Of a stretch of 9,560 nt of DNA, positions 1-7,474 are shown in pieces. Origin of the DNA: JASFTV01 sp050050615 (GTDB lineage: Bacteria; Desulfobacterota; DSM-4660; Desulfatiglandales; HGW-15); NCBI GenBank assembly GCA_050050615.1, contig JASFTV010000118.1:1-9560 (forward strand), written 5' to 3'. Every line of letters starts with the position of its first letter. Position 1 is the stretch's first letter. The notes beneath the pieces were generated by a model that was given only the letters and a program-made list of their open reading frames with translations, was not told the origin of the DNA and searched no databases. The position numbers were made by a program, and so were the translations under genes.

Positions 1-419
1 ACATAGAAAGGAAGGGCCTCACATCCGGGATCCCTGCCTTCGCGGTGGAGAAAACCCAACGTGTCAAACCCCATCACCTTGAGAGTATCCGGATGGCAAG
101 GAAGGCGGGTGTTCAGATCGCTATGGGGACGGATGCCGGGACCCCTTTTAATATGCACGGAAAGAACACCGGGGAGTTAAAGCTTCTTGTGGAACAAGGC
201 TTTTCACCCAGCGAGGCGATTCAGGCGGGAACCCGGGAGGCAGCTCGGGTCCTCGGGGTGGAAAGAGATCTGGGCACGATTGAGGAAGGCAAGCTGGCTG
301 ACCTCATCGTGGTTGAGGGGAATCCTCTTGAAGATATCACCCGCCTTCTCAAGTCAGAGGACATCCCTCTGATTATGCAAGGGGGAAAGTTGGTCAAGGA
401 GGAGAGACAAGAACCTTAG
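1..419 (+). CDS. Amidohydrolase (M38-like metal-dependent dipeptidase/imidazolonepropionase-related), 3' end only
   Basis: The reading frame is open from the left edge (first full codon at 3) to the TAG at 417-419, so only the last 138 residues are visible. They include the motif GTDAGTP at visible residues 42-48; its Asp is the strand-8 metal/catalytic Asp of amidohydrolase TIM barrels. The typical C-terminal ending follows: TREAARVLG, then a GTIEEGKLADLIVVEGNP-type segment where the chain returns to the small beta-sandwich domain. In this family such proteins are often Xaa-Pro or Xaa-Arg dipeptidases or imidazolonepropionase-like hydrolases; the substrate cannot be decided from this part. 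A GTG at 45 is an internal codon, not the start. The gene ends 18 bases before the peptide-binding protein gene, so the two are probably co-transcribed, which fits a peptidase acting on imported peptides. The metal-binding HxH part lies outside the window. Confidence 0.88.
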   Translation, partial: IERKGLTSGIPAFAVEKTQRVKPHHLESIRMARKAGVQIAMGTDAGTPFNMHGKNTGELKLLVEQGFSPSEAIQAGTREAARVLGVERDLGTIEEGKLADLIVVEGNPLEDITRLLKSEDIPLIMQGGKLVKEERQEP

Positions 420-437
420 CAGGAGAGGAGGATTACC

Positions 438-1997
438 ATGAAACGTATCAGAATCCATATGAAAACGCTTGTTTTTGTATCCGTTCTGATCGGTGGGCTG
501 GCTTTGTGCTTTTCCCCGATCGAAGCCCGTGCCGAGATCGATGAGCTTATCATCGGCATTGGCATAGATGCCGACACCTTGAACCCTCAGGAACAGACCA
601 CGACCCTTATGCAAAACATGTGTGACCTGATGTACGGGAGCTTTATCTTCCAGGATCCGGAGGGCAAGCTCCACCCTCGGCTGGCGACCAAGTACGAGGT
701 TTCCGGGGACGGACTGACCTATACGCTCCATCTGCGTGAGGGGGTCAAGTTCTCCGACGGGACCGACTTTAACGCTGATGCTGTCAAACTCACTTGGGAT
801 CGCATCCTTGACCCCAAGATGAGGGTCCCTTTGCGCTTCTCGGTATCCATGGTCAAGGAATGCGTCAAAATCGACGACCAAACCGTCCAGCTCAAACTCA
901 AGTACGCCTTCGCACCGCTGGCCCCGACCATTTCTCTCTCCCTCGTCTCACCCATCAGTCCGGCGGCCATTGAGAAATACGGAGAGAACGTACGCCAGCA
1001 CCCCGTGGGGGCCGGCCCATACATAATGAAGGAATGGGTCAAAGGTGATCGGATCGTCATGGTCCGAAATGAAAACTACTGGGGGAAGAAGCCCACCGTG
1101 AAGAAGATAACCTGGAAGGTCGTGCCTGAGGCGGCCACACGGGAGGCCATGCTCAGGGCGGGCCAGATCCATGTCTGCTACAAGCCGCTGCCCTCCAATG
1201 TGGCTGCACTCAAGGCTGACCCGAACATTACTGTGGAGATGCCTTTGGATACCCGGACTATCTTTATGGGGCTGAACTGTCAGAAGGGGGTCACCGCCAA
1301 TAAAAAGGTCCGTCAGGCCTTTAATTATGCGGTGGATAAAAAGGCCATTGTTAAGAAGATTCTGTTTGGCACGGCTGAGCCCATGAACGGTCCGGTCTCA
1401 CCCAAGGTCTTCGGCCACTTCGAGATGCCCCACCAGTATGACTACAACCCGGAAAAGGCCAAGCAGCTCCTGAACGAGGCCAACTTCGACTTCTCCAAAA
1501 CAGTCAGCATGCGGACGCCTCATGGCCGTTACCTTTTCGACAAACAGGTCTCTGAAGCGGTCCAGGCCTATCTCCAGGCCATTGGGGTCAAGGCTGAGCT
1601 GAGGGTTTATGATTGGCCCACTTACGTCGCCGGCCTGTTGAAGCCGATCGATCAGACCGAATTGGAAGTCTTTCTCTTGGGCTGGGGCCCCCTCATCCTG
1701 GACGCGGACATGGGTCTCTACGGTCAATTCACCTGTGAGGTCAATCCACCCAAGGGGCTGGGTTCGGCCTTCTATTGTAACTCGGAATACGACAGGATTA
1801 TGAAGGCATCCCGAGAGGAGCAGGACCGGGAGAAACGGCTTGCCTTGCTCAGGGAGGCTTCGGATATCGTGTGGGATGACTGTCCCTGGATGTGGCTCCA
1901 CGTGGAGAAGTTTGTCATTGCCTATTCAAGCAAAATCAAGGGGATGGTGGTTACCCCCACAGAAAAGTTCTACCCGACTTACATCACTATGGAATGA
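438..1997 (+). CDS. ABC transporter periplasmic substrate-binding protein, family 5 (DppA/OppA-like)
   Basis: This 519-residue protein has the usual length of peptide/nickel-type solute-binding proteins. Residues 1-32 form a Sec signal: basic MKRIRIHMK, a hydrophobic core, then an Ala-rich cleavage region (EARA before EI). A Cys at 24 follows LAL, a poor lipobox, so a soluble periplasmic protein is more likely than a lipoprotein. The family-5 hallmark is at residues 91-120 (YTLHLREGVKFSDGT, then FNADAVKLTW). A second family block, VGAGPYIMKEW followed by NENYWG, is near residues 190-216, and VRQAFNYAVDK matches the hinge region. A strong ribosome site, GAGGAGG at 425-431, sits 6 bases before the ATG. 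The protein should deliver a peptide-like ligand to the permeases encoded from 2611. The ligand is not predictable; dipeptides are favoured only because peptidase genes flank the cluster. Confidence 0.95.
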   Translation: MKRIRIHMKTLVFVSVLIGGLALCFSPIEARAEIDELIIGIGIDADTLNPQEQTTTLMQNMCDLMYGSFIFQDPEGKLHPRLATKYEVSGDGLTYTLHLREGVKFSDGTDFNADAVKLTWDRILDPKMRVPLRFSVSMVKECVKIDDQTVQLKLKYAFAPLAPTISLSLVSPISPAAIEKYGENVRQHPVGAGPYIMKEWVKGDRIVMVRNENYWGKKPTVKKITWKVVPEAATREAMLRAGQIHVCYKPLPSNVAALKADPNITVEMPLDTRTIFMGLNCQKGVTANKKVRQAFNYAVDKKAIVKKILFGTAEPMNGPVSPKVFGHFEMPHQYDYNPEKAKQLLNEANFDFSKTVSMRTPHGRYLFDKQVSEAVQAYLQAIGVKAELRVYDWPTYVAGLLKPIDQTELEVFLLGWGPLILDADMGLYGQFTCEVNPPKGLGSAFYCNSEYDRIMKASREEQDREKRLALLREASDIVWDDCPWMWLHVEKFVIAYSSKIKGMVVTPTEKFYPTYITME

Positions 1998-2008
1998 TAA
2001 GGAGTGAT

Positions 2009-2046
2009 CCCTCGGGACCAGGTGCGTGAATGCCTAGTCCCGGGGG
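2009..2046 (+). promoter_or_regulatory. Intercistronic GC-rich hairpin after the binding-protein gene
   Basis: Bases 2009-2022 pair with 2033-2046 to give a 14-bp stem with one G-T wobble and one C-A mismatch, closing a 10-base loop. It starts 12 bases after the stop codon and is not followed by a T-run, so it is not a classic intrinsic terminator. A stable hairpin here would protect the 3' end of the binding-protein mRNA. Binding proteins are usually needed in excess over their permeases, and such hairpins are a known way to achieve this. The function is inferred; the pairing is seen directly. Confidence 0.55.
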
Positions 2047-2093
2047 GCATGGATGAGGAAACGGGATCAGCTCAACAGCCAAAGCATGCCTTC

Positions 2094-2583
2094 TTCAAAA
2101 GTGATGACAAGGGCTTTCCTTGGTGCCTGGAATTCCTTTCCCGGTCATGACAGGGAAACCCGCCTCAGTGCAACTATCATGAGGCTTTTTGGTCACTGGG
2201 TCCCCGGGGGGGTATCCGGGCGGCACTCGCTTGAGGCAGTCCACGAATAGAGTAGACAGCGTGTTGGATAGAAGCCCACCATTAGGCCCGAAATGTACAG
2301 CCAAGTCGCTGGTACCGTTCAAAAGCGTTGGCATAGCAGCTCTCTTTGTCCTTTAGCCCCTCACGCGCTCAACGAGGCCATGACCTTTTTCGAAAGGGGA
2401 TATCTCAGAAAAAAATCCCACCGGACTCTGCATCCCGCCTCTGTCGGGACACCAGTGAGTACCCTACATATTCCCTTGCCGCAGGCCCTGAGGATTTAGG
2501 ACTCGAAGGGAGAAGAATGCTCATGGCCGGGAAATGGGTTTCGGGCATGGATGATAATCCATGCCAACACTTTTGAACGTTAC
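2094..2583. repeat. Cluster of three related repeat ends (MITE-like or intergenic repeat element), no transposase
   Basis: Three copies of one end motif are visible. Bases 2094-2150 match the reverse complement of 2521-2577 without gaps at about 41 of 57 positions; both begin TTCAAAAGTG and both hold TTTCCCGG then CATGA near the inner end. A third copy at 2312-2334 matches the reverse complement of 2561-2583 at 21 of 23 positions (core CGTTCAAAAG then GTTGGCAT). The left and middle copies point the same way and the right copy is inverted. No target-site duplication or transposase frame was found. Short open frames across the element end in the related peptides ESPCHHF and DNPCQHF; they arise from the repeats and are not credible genes. 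The unit could be a non-autonomous mobile element or a dispersed intergenic repeat. Confidence 0.6.
2162..2190 (+). terminator. Possible weak intrinsic terminator inside the operon gap
   Basis: GCCTCA at 2162-2167 pairs with TGAGGC at 2180-2185 around a 12-base loop and is followed at once by TTTTT at 2186-2190. The stem is only 6 bp and the loop is large, so termination would be partial at best. It could reduce read-through from the binding-protein gene into the permease genes. It lies inside the repeat cluster and could also be an incidental part of it. Confidence 0.3.
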
Positions 2584-2610
2584 TAAATCATTGAGCTGTT
2601 TTAAAAGCGT

Positions 2611-3531
2611 ATGTTGAATTATGTGATCAAACGTCTGATTTCTACCATTCCGGTCCTCATAGGAATATCCCTGCTTCTTTTCTTTATGCTCCGGATGCTG
2701 CCCGGTGATCCGGCTCAGGTCCTTGCCGGGCAGATGGCCACGCCGGAGGAAATCGAGACCATTCGCACGCAGCTCGGCCTGGACCGGCCGATCTACATCC
2801 AATATGCTTCATTTCTTGGTCGTCTGGCCCGGTTTGATCTGGGGCGCTCGGCGCGAACCCAGAACCCGGTCACAGAGGAAATCTGGGCAAGGCTTCCGAA
2901 TACAGTCCTCTTGGCTGTGGTGGCTATCACACTCGCCTGTCTTTTCGGCATCCCCGCAGGCATTATTTCGGCTGTTCGACCCTACACCTGGGTCGACTAT
3001 TTGGTTACATCCTCAGCCCTTTTCGGCATCTCCATGCCCGTGTTCTGGCTCGGCCTGATGTTGGTTGTTATTTTTTCCATCGTTCTAAGATGGCTTCCGG
3101 CAGGGGGCACCGGCAGTTGGCAACATGTGGTATTGCCCTCCATAACCCTGGCCGCCTTTGTGGTCGCATTTATCGCCCGTATGACCCGGTCGACCATGAT
3201 GGAGGTTCTGTCGCAGGATTACACCACCACTGCTCGCTCCAAAGGCCTCAAAGAGCAAGTCGTTGTCGTCAAACATGCCCTGAGAAACGCCCTCATCCCG
3301 ATCATAACGGTTGTGGGTCTTCAGTTCGGGCTTCTTCTAGGCGGTGCGGTTTTGACCGAAACAGTCTTCGCCTGGCCTGGTCTTGGCCGGCTCATCGTGG
3401 ATTCCATCCTGGCACGGGATTATCCTATGATCCAGGGAGCGATTCTCGTCTTCGGCCTCCTGTATATCTTGGTCAACCTGATCGTCGACGTAATCTACGC
3501 CTACGTGGACCCGAGGATTCGATATGACTGA
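2611..3531 (+). CDS. ABC transporter permease, DppB/OppB family
   Basis: The 306-residue length is normal for DppB-type permeases. The N-terminal YVIKRLISTIPVLIGISLLLF segment is the typical first membrane helix, followed by the family motif MLPGDPA at about 29-35 and a periplasmic stretch ending in FDLGRS. Membrane segments follow near 97-121, 130-160, 171-192, 225-250 and 275-297. The cytoplasmic EAA loop that docks on the ATPase is at about 204-230 (YTTTARSKGL, then HALRNALIP). An in-frame TAA at 2602 limits the start to ATG 2611 or a slightly later TTG/GTG. No Shine-Dalgarno sequence precedes it, unlike the neighbouring genes. It should pair with the 3524-4414 product to form the channel. 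It overlaps the next gene by 8 bases. Confidence 0.95.
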   Translation: MLNYVIKRLISTIPVLIGISLLLFFMLRMLPGDPAQVLAGQMATPEEIETIRTQLGLDRPIYIQYASFLGRLARFDLGRSARTQNPVTEEIWARLPNTVLLAVVAITLACLFGIPAGIISAVRPYTWVDYLVTSSALFGISMPVFWLGLMLVVIFSIVLRWLPAGGTGSWQHVVLPSITLAAFVVAFIARMTRSTMMEVLSQDYTTTARSKGLKEQVVVVKHALRNALIPIITVVGLQFGLLLGGAVLTETVFAWPGLGRLIVDSILARDYPMIQGAILVFGLLYILVNLIVDVIYAYVDPRIRYD

Positions 3532-4414
3532 GACGAATGGGTCAGCAGCCTGCCAGTTCCAGAGTCGATCAAAAGACAGCCGACTTAGACGCAATTGGGC
3601 TAAGCTGAGGCGCAACAAGGCTGCTCTACTTGGCGGCATCCTGCTCGCGATCTACCTCTGTACTGCCCTGCTGGCTCCGGTGCTTTTTCCCTGGAACCCT
3701 TCTGCCCCGAACCTCATCGAATCGCTGGAGCGGCCCTCCCTTGAGAACCTGCTTGGCACGGACGAGTTGGGTCGCTCGATCCTGGGCCGCATCATTTACG
3801 GCTCGCGTGTTTCTCTGCTCATCGCCGTCGGAGTCGTCTCCGTCGGGCTTTTCGTAGGCGTGCCCCTCGGGCTCATCTCAGGGTACTACCGGGGAAAGGT
3901 CGATTTCGCTATCCAAAGGGTCACCGATGCGATGCTTGCATTTCCCGGTTTCCTGCTCGCCCTGGCGCTGGTGGCTGTGCTGGGTGTGGGACTTAAGAAT
4001 ACGGTTATCTCCATTGGAATCAGTATGGTCCCCATTTATATTCGACTGGTGAGGGGTTGCGTCCTTTCCGTGAGAGAAGAGGTCTACGTGGAGGCGGCCA
4101 GGGCGGTAGGTACCCGCGATTTGGGCATCCTCGTCCGGCATATCCTACCCAACGTCATGGTTCCCATCACGGTCCAAACAAGCCTAGCCATGGGTACGGC
4201 CATCCTGTTTGCAGCGGGCCTCGGCTTTTTGGGCGTAGGCGTTCAGCCGCCCACACCTGAATGGGGAGCGATGCTGGGCAGCGGTCGGGTCTACCTTTTC
4301 AATGCGCCCCACGTGGCAACGTTCCCCGGCATCGCCATCTTTCTGTCCGTCCTCAGTTTTAACCTCTTGGGGGACGGTATGCGCGATGCTCTTGATCCGA
4401 GGTTCAAACTATGA
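3524..4414 (+). CDS. ABC transporter permease, DppC/OppC family
   Basis: The 296-residue protein starts with a soluble basic N-terminus. A first helix is at about 33-55, followed by the DppC-family block LGTDELGRSILGRIIYGSR at about 77-95. Membrane segments then lie near 98-122, 138-158, 160-180, 212-240 and 270-288. The EAA loop is at about 188-214 (YVEAARAVGTRDL, then HILPNVMVPI). The ending ALDPRFKL is usual for the family. GAGGA at 3513-3517, inside the upstream gene, gives a ribosome site 6 bases before the ATG. The 8-base overlap upstream and the ATGA overlap (4411-4414) downstream indicate translational coupling, as expected for subunits needed in equal amounts. Confidence 0.95.
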   Translation: MTETNGSAACQFQSRSKDSRLRRNWAKLRRNKAALLGGILLAIYLCTALLAPVLFPWNPSAPNLIESLERPSLENLLGTDELGRSILGRIIYGSRVSLLIAVGVVSVGLFVGVPLGLISGYYRGKVDFAIQRVTDAMLAFPGFLLALALVAVLGVGLKNTVISIGISMVPIYIRLVRGCVLSVREEVYVEAARAVGTRDLGILVRHILPNVMVPITVQTSLAMGTAILFAAGLGFLGVGVQPPTPEWGAMLGSGRVYLFNAPHVATFPGIAIFLSVLSFNLLGDGMRDALDPRFKL

Positions 4415-5427
4415 CCGGGCAGAAAAAAACCCTCCTGGCTATCCGGGGCCTGCATACCCGTTTTCACACCTTTGACGGCGTTGTCAACGCCGTGGATGGC
4501 GTGGATTTGGAGGTATTCCGGGGTGAGACGGTGGGGTTGGTCGGAGAGAGCGGTTGCGGTAAGAGCGTGACCGCCCTGTCCATTCTCCAGCTACTGCGTT
4601 GTCCGCCAGCCGAGATTCAGGGGCGTATTCTGTTTGAAGGCAACAACCTCTTGGATCTTGACCGTGAGGGGATCAGGAAGATGAGAGGAAACGCGATTTC
4701 TATGATCTTTCAGGAGCCCATGACGTCTTTGAACCCGGTTCTGACCATTGGCGAACAGATATCAGAGGCGGTGAGACTGCATCAAGGCATGCCTCGGCAC
4801 GAAGCCTGGCGGTGGGCTGAGCAGATGCTTCAAATGGTTCAGATACCGGGGCCCAGAGCAAGGGCCAGAGAACACCCCCATAAGCTGTCAGGCGGCATGC
4901 GGCAAAGGGCTATGATCGCCATGGCGCTCTCTTGTAACCCGCAACTCCTTCTCGCAGATGAACCGACGACAGCGCTGGATGTCACGATCCAGGCCCAGAT
5001 CATAAGCCTCATGATGCGTCTCAAAGAGGAGTTCGAGACCTCGATTCTCCTTATTACCCATGATCTAGGAGTCATCGCTGAGATGGCCAGCCGGGTCATT
5101 GTCATGTATGCCGGCAAGGTGGTCGAGGAGGCAGCGGTCAGGGAACTTTTCAGGGAACCGCGTCATCCTTACACCCAGGGACTCCTTGGATCCGTCCCAG
5201 TGATCGGTCGGAAGGGTGTGACGGGCCGGCGCCTGCAGGAGATTCCGGGTGTGGTACCCAGTCTCTTGGATACGCCCTTGGGTTGCACATTTCACCCCCG
5301 CTGTCCAAAGACAATGAGTATCTGCTGTGAGAAAGAACCGCCAATGGTTGTGCTGCGGGAACATCAGCGGGTGTGCTGCTGGTTGGAGGAGAGCCGAGCA
5401 AGTTATACCGGGAAAACAAGAGGATAA
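4411..5427 (+). CDS. ABC transporter ATP-binding protein, DppD/OppD family
   Basis: This 338-residue ATPase shows Walker A GESGCGKS at 45-52, Q-loop Gln 101 (FQEPMTSLNP), signature LSGGM at 159-163, Walker B LLLADEP at 179-185, D-loop ALD at 188-190 and switch His 217 (THD). After about residue 250 comes the oligopeptide-transporter C-terminal extension (HPYTQGLLGSVP). It ends in a Cys-rich tail with Cys at 292, 298, 305, 306, 322 and 323; similar tails in some DppD/OppD proteins are reported to bind a [4Fe-4S] cluster. The start ATG shares the ATGA overlap with the permease stop and has CGAGG at 4398-4402 as ribosome site. It should form a heterodimer with the 5444-6403 product and power import. 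Confidence 0.95.
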   Translation: MTGQKKTLLAIRGLHTRFHTFDGVVNAVDGVDLEVFRGETVGLVGESGCGKSVTALSILQLLRCPPAEIQGRILFEGNNLLDLDREGIRKMRGNAISMIFQEPMTSLNPVLTIGEQISEAVRLHQGMPRHEAWRWAEQMLQMVQIPGPRARAREHPHKLSGGMRQRAMIAMALSCNPQLLLADEPTTALDVTIQAQIISLMMRLKEEFETSILLITHDLGVIAEMASRVIVMYAGKVVEEAAVRELFREPRHPYTQGLLGSVPVIGRKGVTGRRLQEIPGVVPSLLDTPLGCTFHPRCPKTMSICCEKEPPMVVLREHQRVCCWLEESRASYTGKTRG

Positions 5428-5443
5428 AGACACACTGAATCAT

Positions 5444-6403
5444 ATGCCCCTTCTGGAGGTCAAAAATCTGAAGAAGTACTTCCCCATCAAAAAGGGGATA
5501 TTCTCTCGTACTGTCGGCGATGTGCAGGCGGTTGACGGGGTCAGCTTTACCCTTGAGAGAGGTGAGACCCTGGGGCTTGTGGGCGAAAGTGGATGCGGCA
5601 AGACCACAGTGGGCCGCTCTATTCTGCGCCTTATTGAGCCTACTTCCGGGGAAGTGGTCTTCAACGGTCAGGATCTGCTTGAATTGGACCATGAGGGGCT
5701 GAGGCGTATAAGGGCCTCTTTCCAGATCATCTTCCAAGACCCGTTCTCTTCACTCGACCCTCGGATGAGCATAGGTCAGATCATCGCAGAGCCGATCAAG
5801 AACCACCTCAAGGTTTCAAAGGGGGAAGTAAGGGACAGGGTGGCTCATTTGATGGTAAGGGTCGGCCTGCACCCGGAGCAGATGAGTCGGTACCCCCACG
5901 AGTTTTCAGGCGGCCAGCGTCAGCGGATCGGGATTGCCCGTGCCCTGGCTTTGAACCCTCTGGCTATTGTTTGCGATGAGCCGGTCTCCGCCCTAGATGT
6001 CTCCATCCAGGCACAGGTGATGAATCTGCTCGCCCAGCTCCAAGAAGAGATGAACCTTTCCTACCTCTTTATTGCCCACGACTTGAGCGTCGTGGAGCAC
6101 ATCAGCGACCGGGTGGCTGTCATGTATTTGGGCTGTATCGTGGAGGTAGCTACGGATCTCGAACTCTATGAAAACCCGCAACACCCTTACACCCAAGCGC
6201 TTCTTTCTGCCGTTCCTGTCCCGGATCCCGATTTTTGCAAACAAAGAATCATCCTGGAAGGGGATGTGCCGAGCCCCTTGCACCCGCCCTCTGGTTGCGG
6301 TTTTCACACACGGTGTCCAGAAAGGAAAGATAGGTGCACCCAGGAGCGACCTGTCGTTCGGGATCTTGGAGGGGGGCACTGGGTCGCCTGCCATTTCAGA
6401 TAG
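5444..6403 (+). CDS. ABC transporter ATP-binding protein, DppF/OppF family
   Basis: I place the start at ATG 5444 (MPLLEVKNLKKYFP), giving 319 residues, the normal length. The frame is open further upstream but that part overlaps the preceding ATPase gene and resembles no family N-terminus. AAGAGGA at 5418-5424 is rather far (19 bases) from this ATG, so a CTG at 5435 is a remote alternative. Motifs are: the DppF-type insertion KKGIFSRTVGDVQAVDGV; Walker A GESGCGKT 47-54; Q-loop Gln 98 (FQDPFSSLDPR); signature FSGGQ 154-158; Walker B ending CDEP 177-180; D-loop ALD 183-185; His 212. The C-terminal oligopeptide domain holds Cys 285, 291, 298 and 316. Only 16 bases separate it from the preceding stop, so it belongs to the same transcript. 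Confidence 0.94.
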   Translation: MPLLEVKNLKKYFPIKKGIFSRTVGDVQAVDGVSFTLERGETLGLVGESGCGKTTVGRSILRLIEPTSGEVVFNGQDLLELDHEGLRRIRASFQIIFQDPFSSLDPRMSIGQIIAEPIKNHLKVSKGEVRDRVAHLMVRVGLHPEQMSRYPHEFSGGQRQRIGIARALALNPLAIVCDEPVSALDVSIQAQVMNLLAQLQEEMNLSYLFIAHDLSVVEHISDRVAVMYLGCIVEVATDLELYENPQHPYTQALLSAVPVPDPDFCKQRIILEGDVPSPLHPPSGCGFHTRCPERKDRCTQERPVVRDLGGGHWVACHFR

Positions 6404-6487
6404 GTATTAGCGCCCTGCTTACCGGGGAGTTTCTTTTATTCTTTAGCACGTGTTTCGCTCGCAAGCTATCCGTGAAGGAAATCCGCA

Positions 6488-7474
6488 ATGAACCAAGTCA
6501 AGGCGGCGATATTGCATCGGGAGAGTATGATTATAGATGGGCTTAATGCCAGTTATTTTTTTGAGGAGGAGGTTCTTAAACGCCTCAAGAAAGGAGGCAT
6601 AACAGCGGTCCATGCCACCGTTGCTGCATGGCATATACTGCCCGAAACGATCCATCTCATCGCCGGCTGCTTTTCTCTCTTTGAACGACATGCCGACCTG
6701 ATTATGCCCGTGCATAGCGTGGAGGATATCGAACGCGCCAAAGCAAAAGACCGGGTAGGCTTCATCTTGGGATTCCAGGATACCAACCCTATCGATGATA
6801 ACCCCAACCTCTTGGCCATCTATTACGCCCTGGGCGTAAGGATCATTCAGCTCACCTACAACCACCGGAACCGGGCGGGATACGGCTGCATGGCCCCGGA
6901 AGATGAAGGCCTCACCCCTTTTGGTCGAGATCTCATCGTTGAGATGAATCGACGGGGCATTCTGATCGATCTTTCTCACTGTGGTCCCCGCACAACCTTG
7001 GAGGCTATTGAAGCGTCCCAATCACCCGTGGCCTTCACCCATGCCAATGCTGTTGCCCTTGCGTCGCACCCTCGCAACAAAACCGATGAGGCCCTTAGAA
7101 CCTTGGCGGCCAGAGAGGGCGTTGTGGGTGTTGTCGCCCTTCCTGCCATGCTCACCGGTCAAGCTCAGGCAAGTCTCAACGACTACCTGGCTGCCATTGA
7201 TTATCTGGTGAACCTGATAGGTGTAGACCATGTGGGGATCGGACCGGACTTTATGGAAGAGATGCCCGAGGAAGTGATTGCCCCAGCTCTTCGTGGAATC
7301 TCGCAAGCCGACAAGGAGAAGTTGTTCGGCAGCAAAGAAGTTCAGGGCTTTGAATCCATCTCAGATTGTCCCAAAGTGACCGAGGGTTTGCTGACACGCG
7401 GCTACAATCCGGAGGAGGTGAAGAAGATCATGGGAGGCAACTGGATGCGACTGTATAAGCAGGTTTGGCAATAG
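6488..7474 (+). CDS. Peptidase family M19 (membrane dipeptidase/renal dipeptidase-like) homologue
   Basis: The 328-residue protein follows the M19 pattern: GVRIIQLTYNHRNRAGYG at 116-133, GLTPFGRDLIVEMNRRG at 141-157, DLSH at 161-164, FTH at 183-185, PRN at 195-197 and GIGPDF at 250-255. M19 enzymes are two-zinc dipeptidases. His164 and His185 match the second-metal ligands and Asp254 the conserved Asp. The usual DGHxD of the first metal site reads DGLNA here (17-21), and the bridging Glu aligns with Gln97 (GFQDT). The enzyme may use one metal, or be a divergent subgroup with another activity. There is no signal peptide, so it is likely cytoplasmic. GAAGGAA at 6474-6480 supports the start at 6488; Met14 (6527) is an alternative. 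It follows the transporter by 84 bases and probably processes imported peptides. Confidence 0.88.
   Translation: MNQVKAAILHRESMIIDGLNASYFFEEEVLKRLKKGGITAVHATVAAWHILPETIHLIAGCFSLFERHADLIMPVHSVEDIERAKAKDRVGFILGFQDTNPIDDNPNLLAIYYALGVRIIQLTYNHRNRAGYGCMAPEDEGLTPFGRDLIVEMNRRGILIDLSHCGPRTTLEAIEASQSPVAFTHANAVALASHPRNKTDEALRTLAAREGVVGVVALPAMLTGQAQASLNDYLAAIDYLVNLIGVDHVGIGPDFMEEMPEEVIAPALRGISQADKEKLFGSKEVQGFESISDCPKVTEGLLTRGYNPEEVKKIMGGNWMRLYKQVWQ

Larger units (their letters stand above)
1998..2610. other. 613-base non-coding gap splitting the transporter operon
   Basis: No convincing gene lies between the binding-protein and first permease genes. The short open frames at 2053-2250 (+), 2346-2576 (+) and 2095-2334 (-) lack ribosome sites and follow the repeat copies. 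The gap holds the hairpin at 2009-2046, the terminator-like hairpin at 2162-2190 and the repeat cluster at 2094-2583. Another small hairpin, TCCCG/CGGGA around a 7-base loop, lies near 2440-2460. The rest of the locus is tightly packed, so this gap stands out and is probably at least partly inserted DNA. Confidence 0.7.

Noticed and set aside
498..512. Possible lipobox (LALC) in the binding-protein signal peptide
   Set aside because: Leu at the -1 position is unfavourable for lipoprotein processing, and a good Ala-x-Ala type site follows at EARA.
1398..1901. 167-codon open frame on the minus strand inside the binding-protein gene
   Set aside because: It is antisense to a clear family-5 binding protein and encodes no recognisable domain; it follows from the codon bias of the real gene.
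2095..2576. Short open frames on both strands between the binding protein and permease genes
   Set aside because: They lack ribosome sites, and their similar ends (ESPCHHF and DNPCQHF, from opposite strands) are explained by the inverted repeat.
5327..5443. Upstream extension of the DppF-like ATPase to a start at 5327
   Set aside because: It overlaps the preceding ATPase gene by 100 bases and adds a sequence unlike the family; ATG 5444 gives the standard N-terminus.
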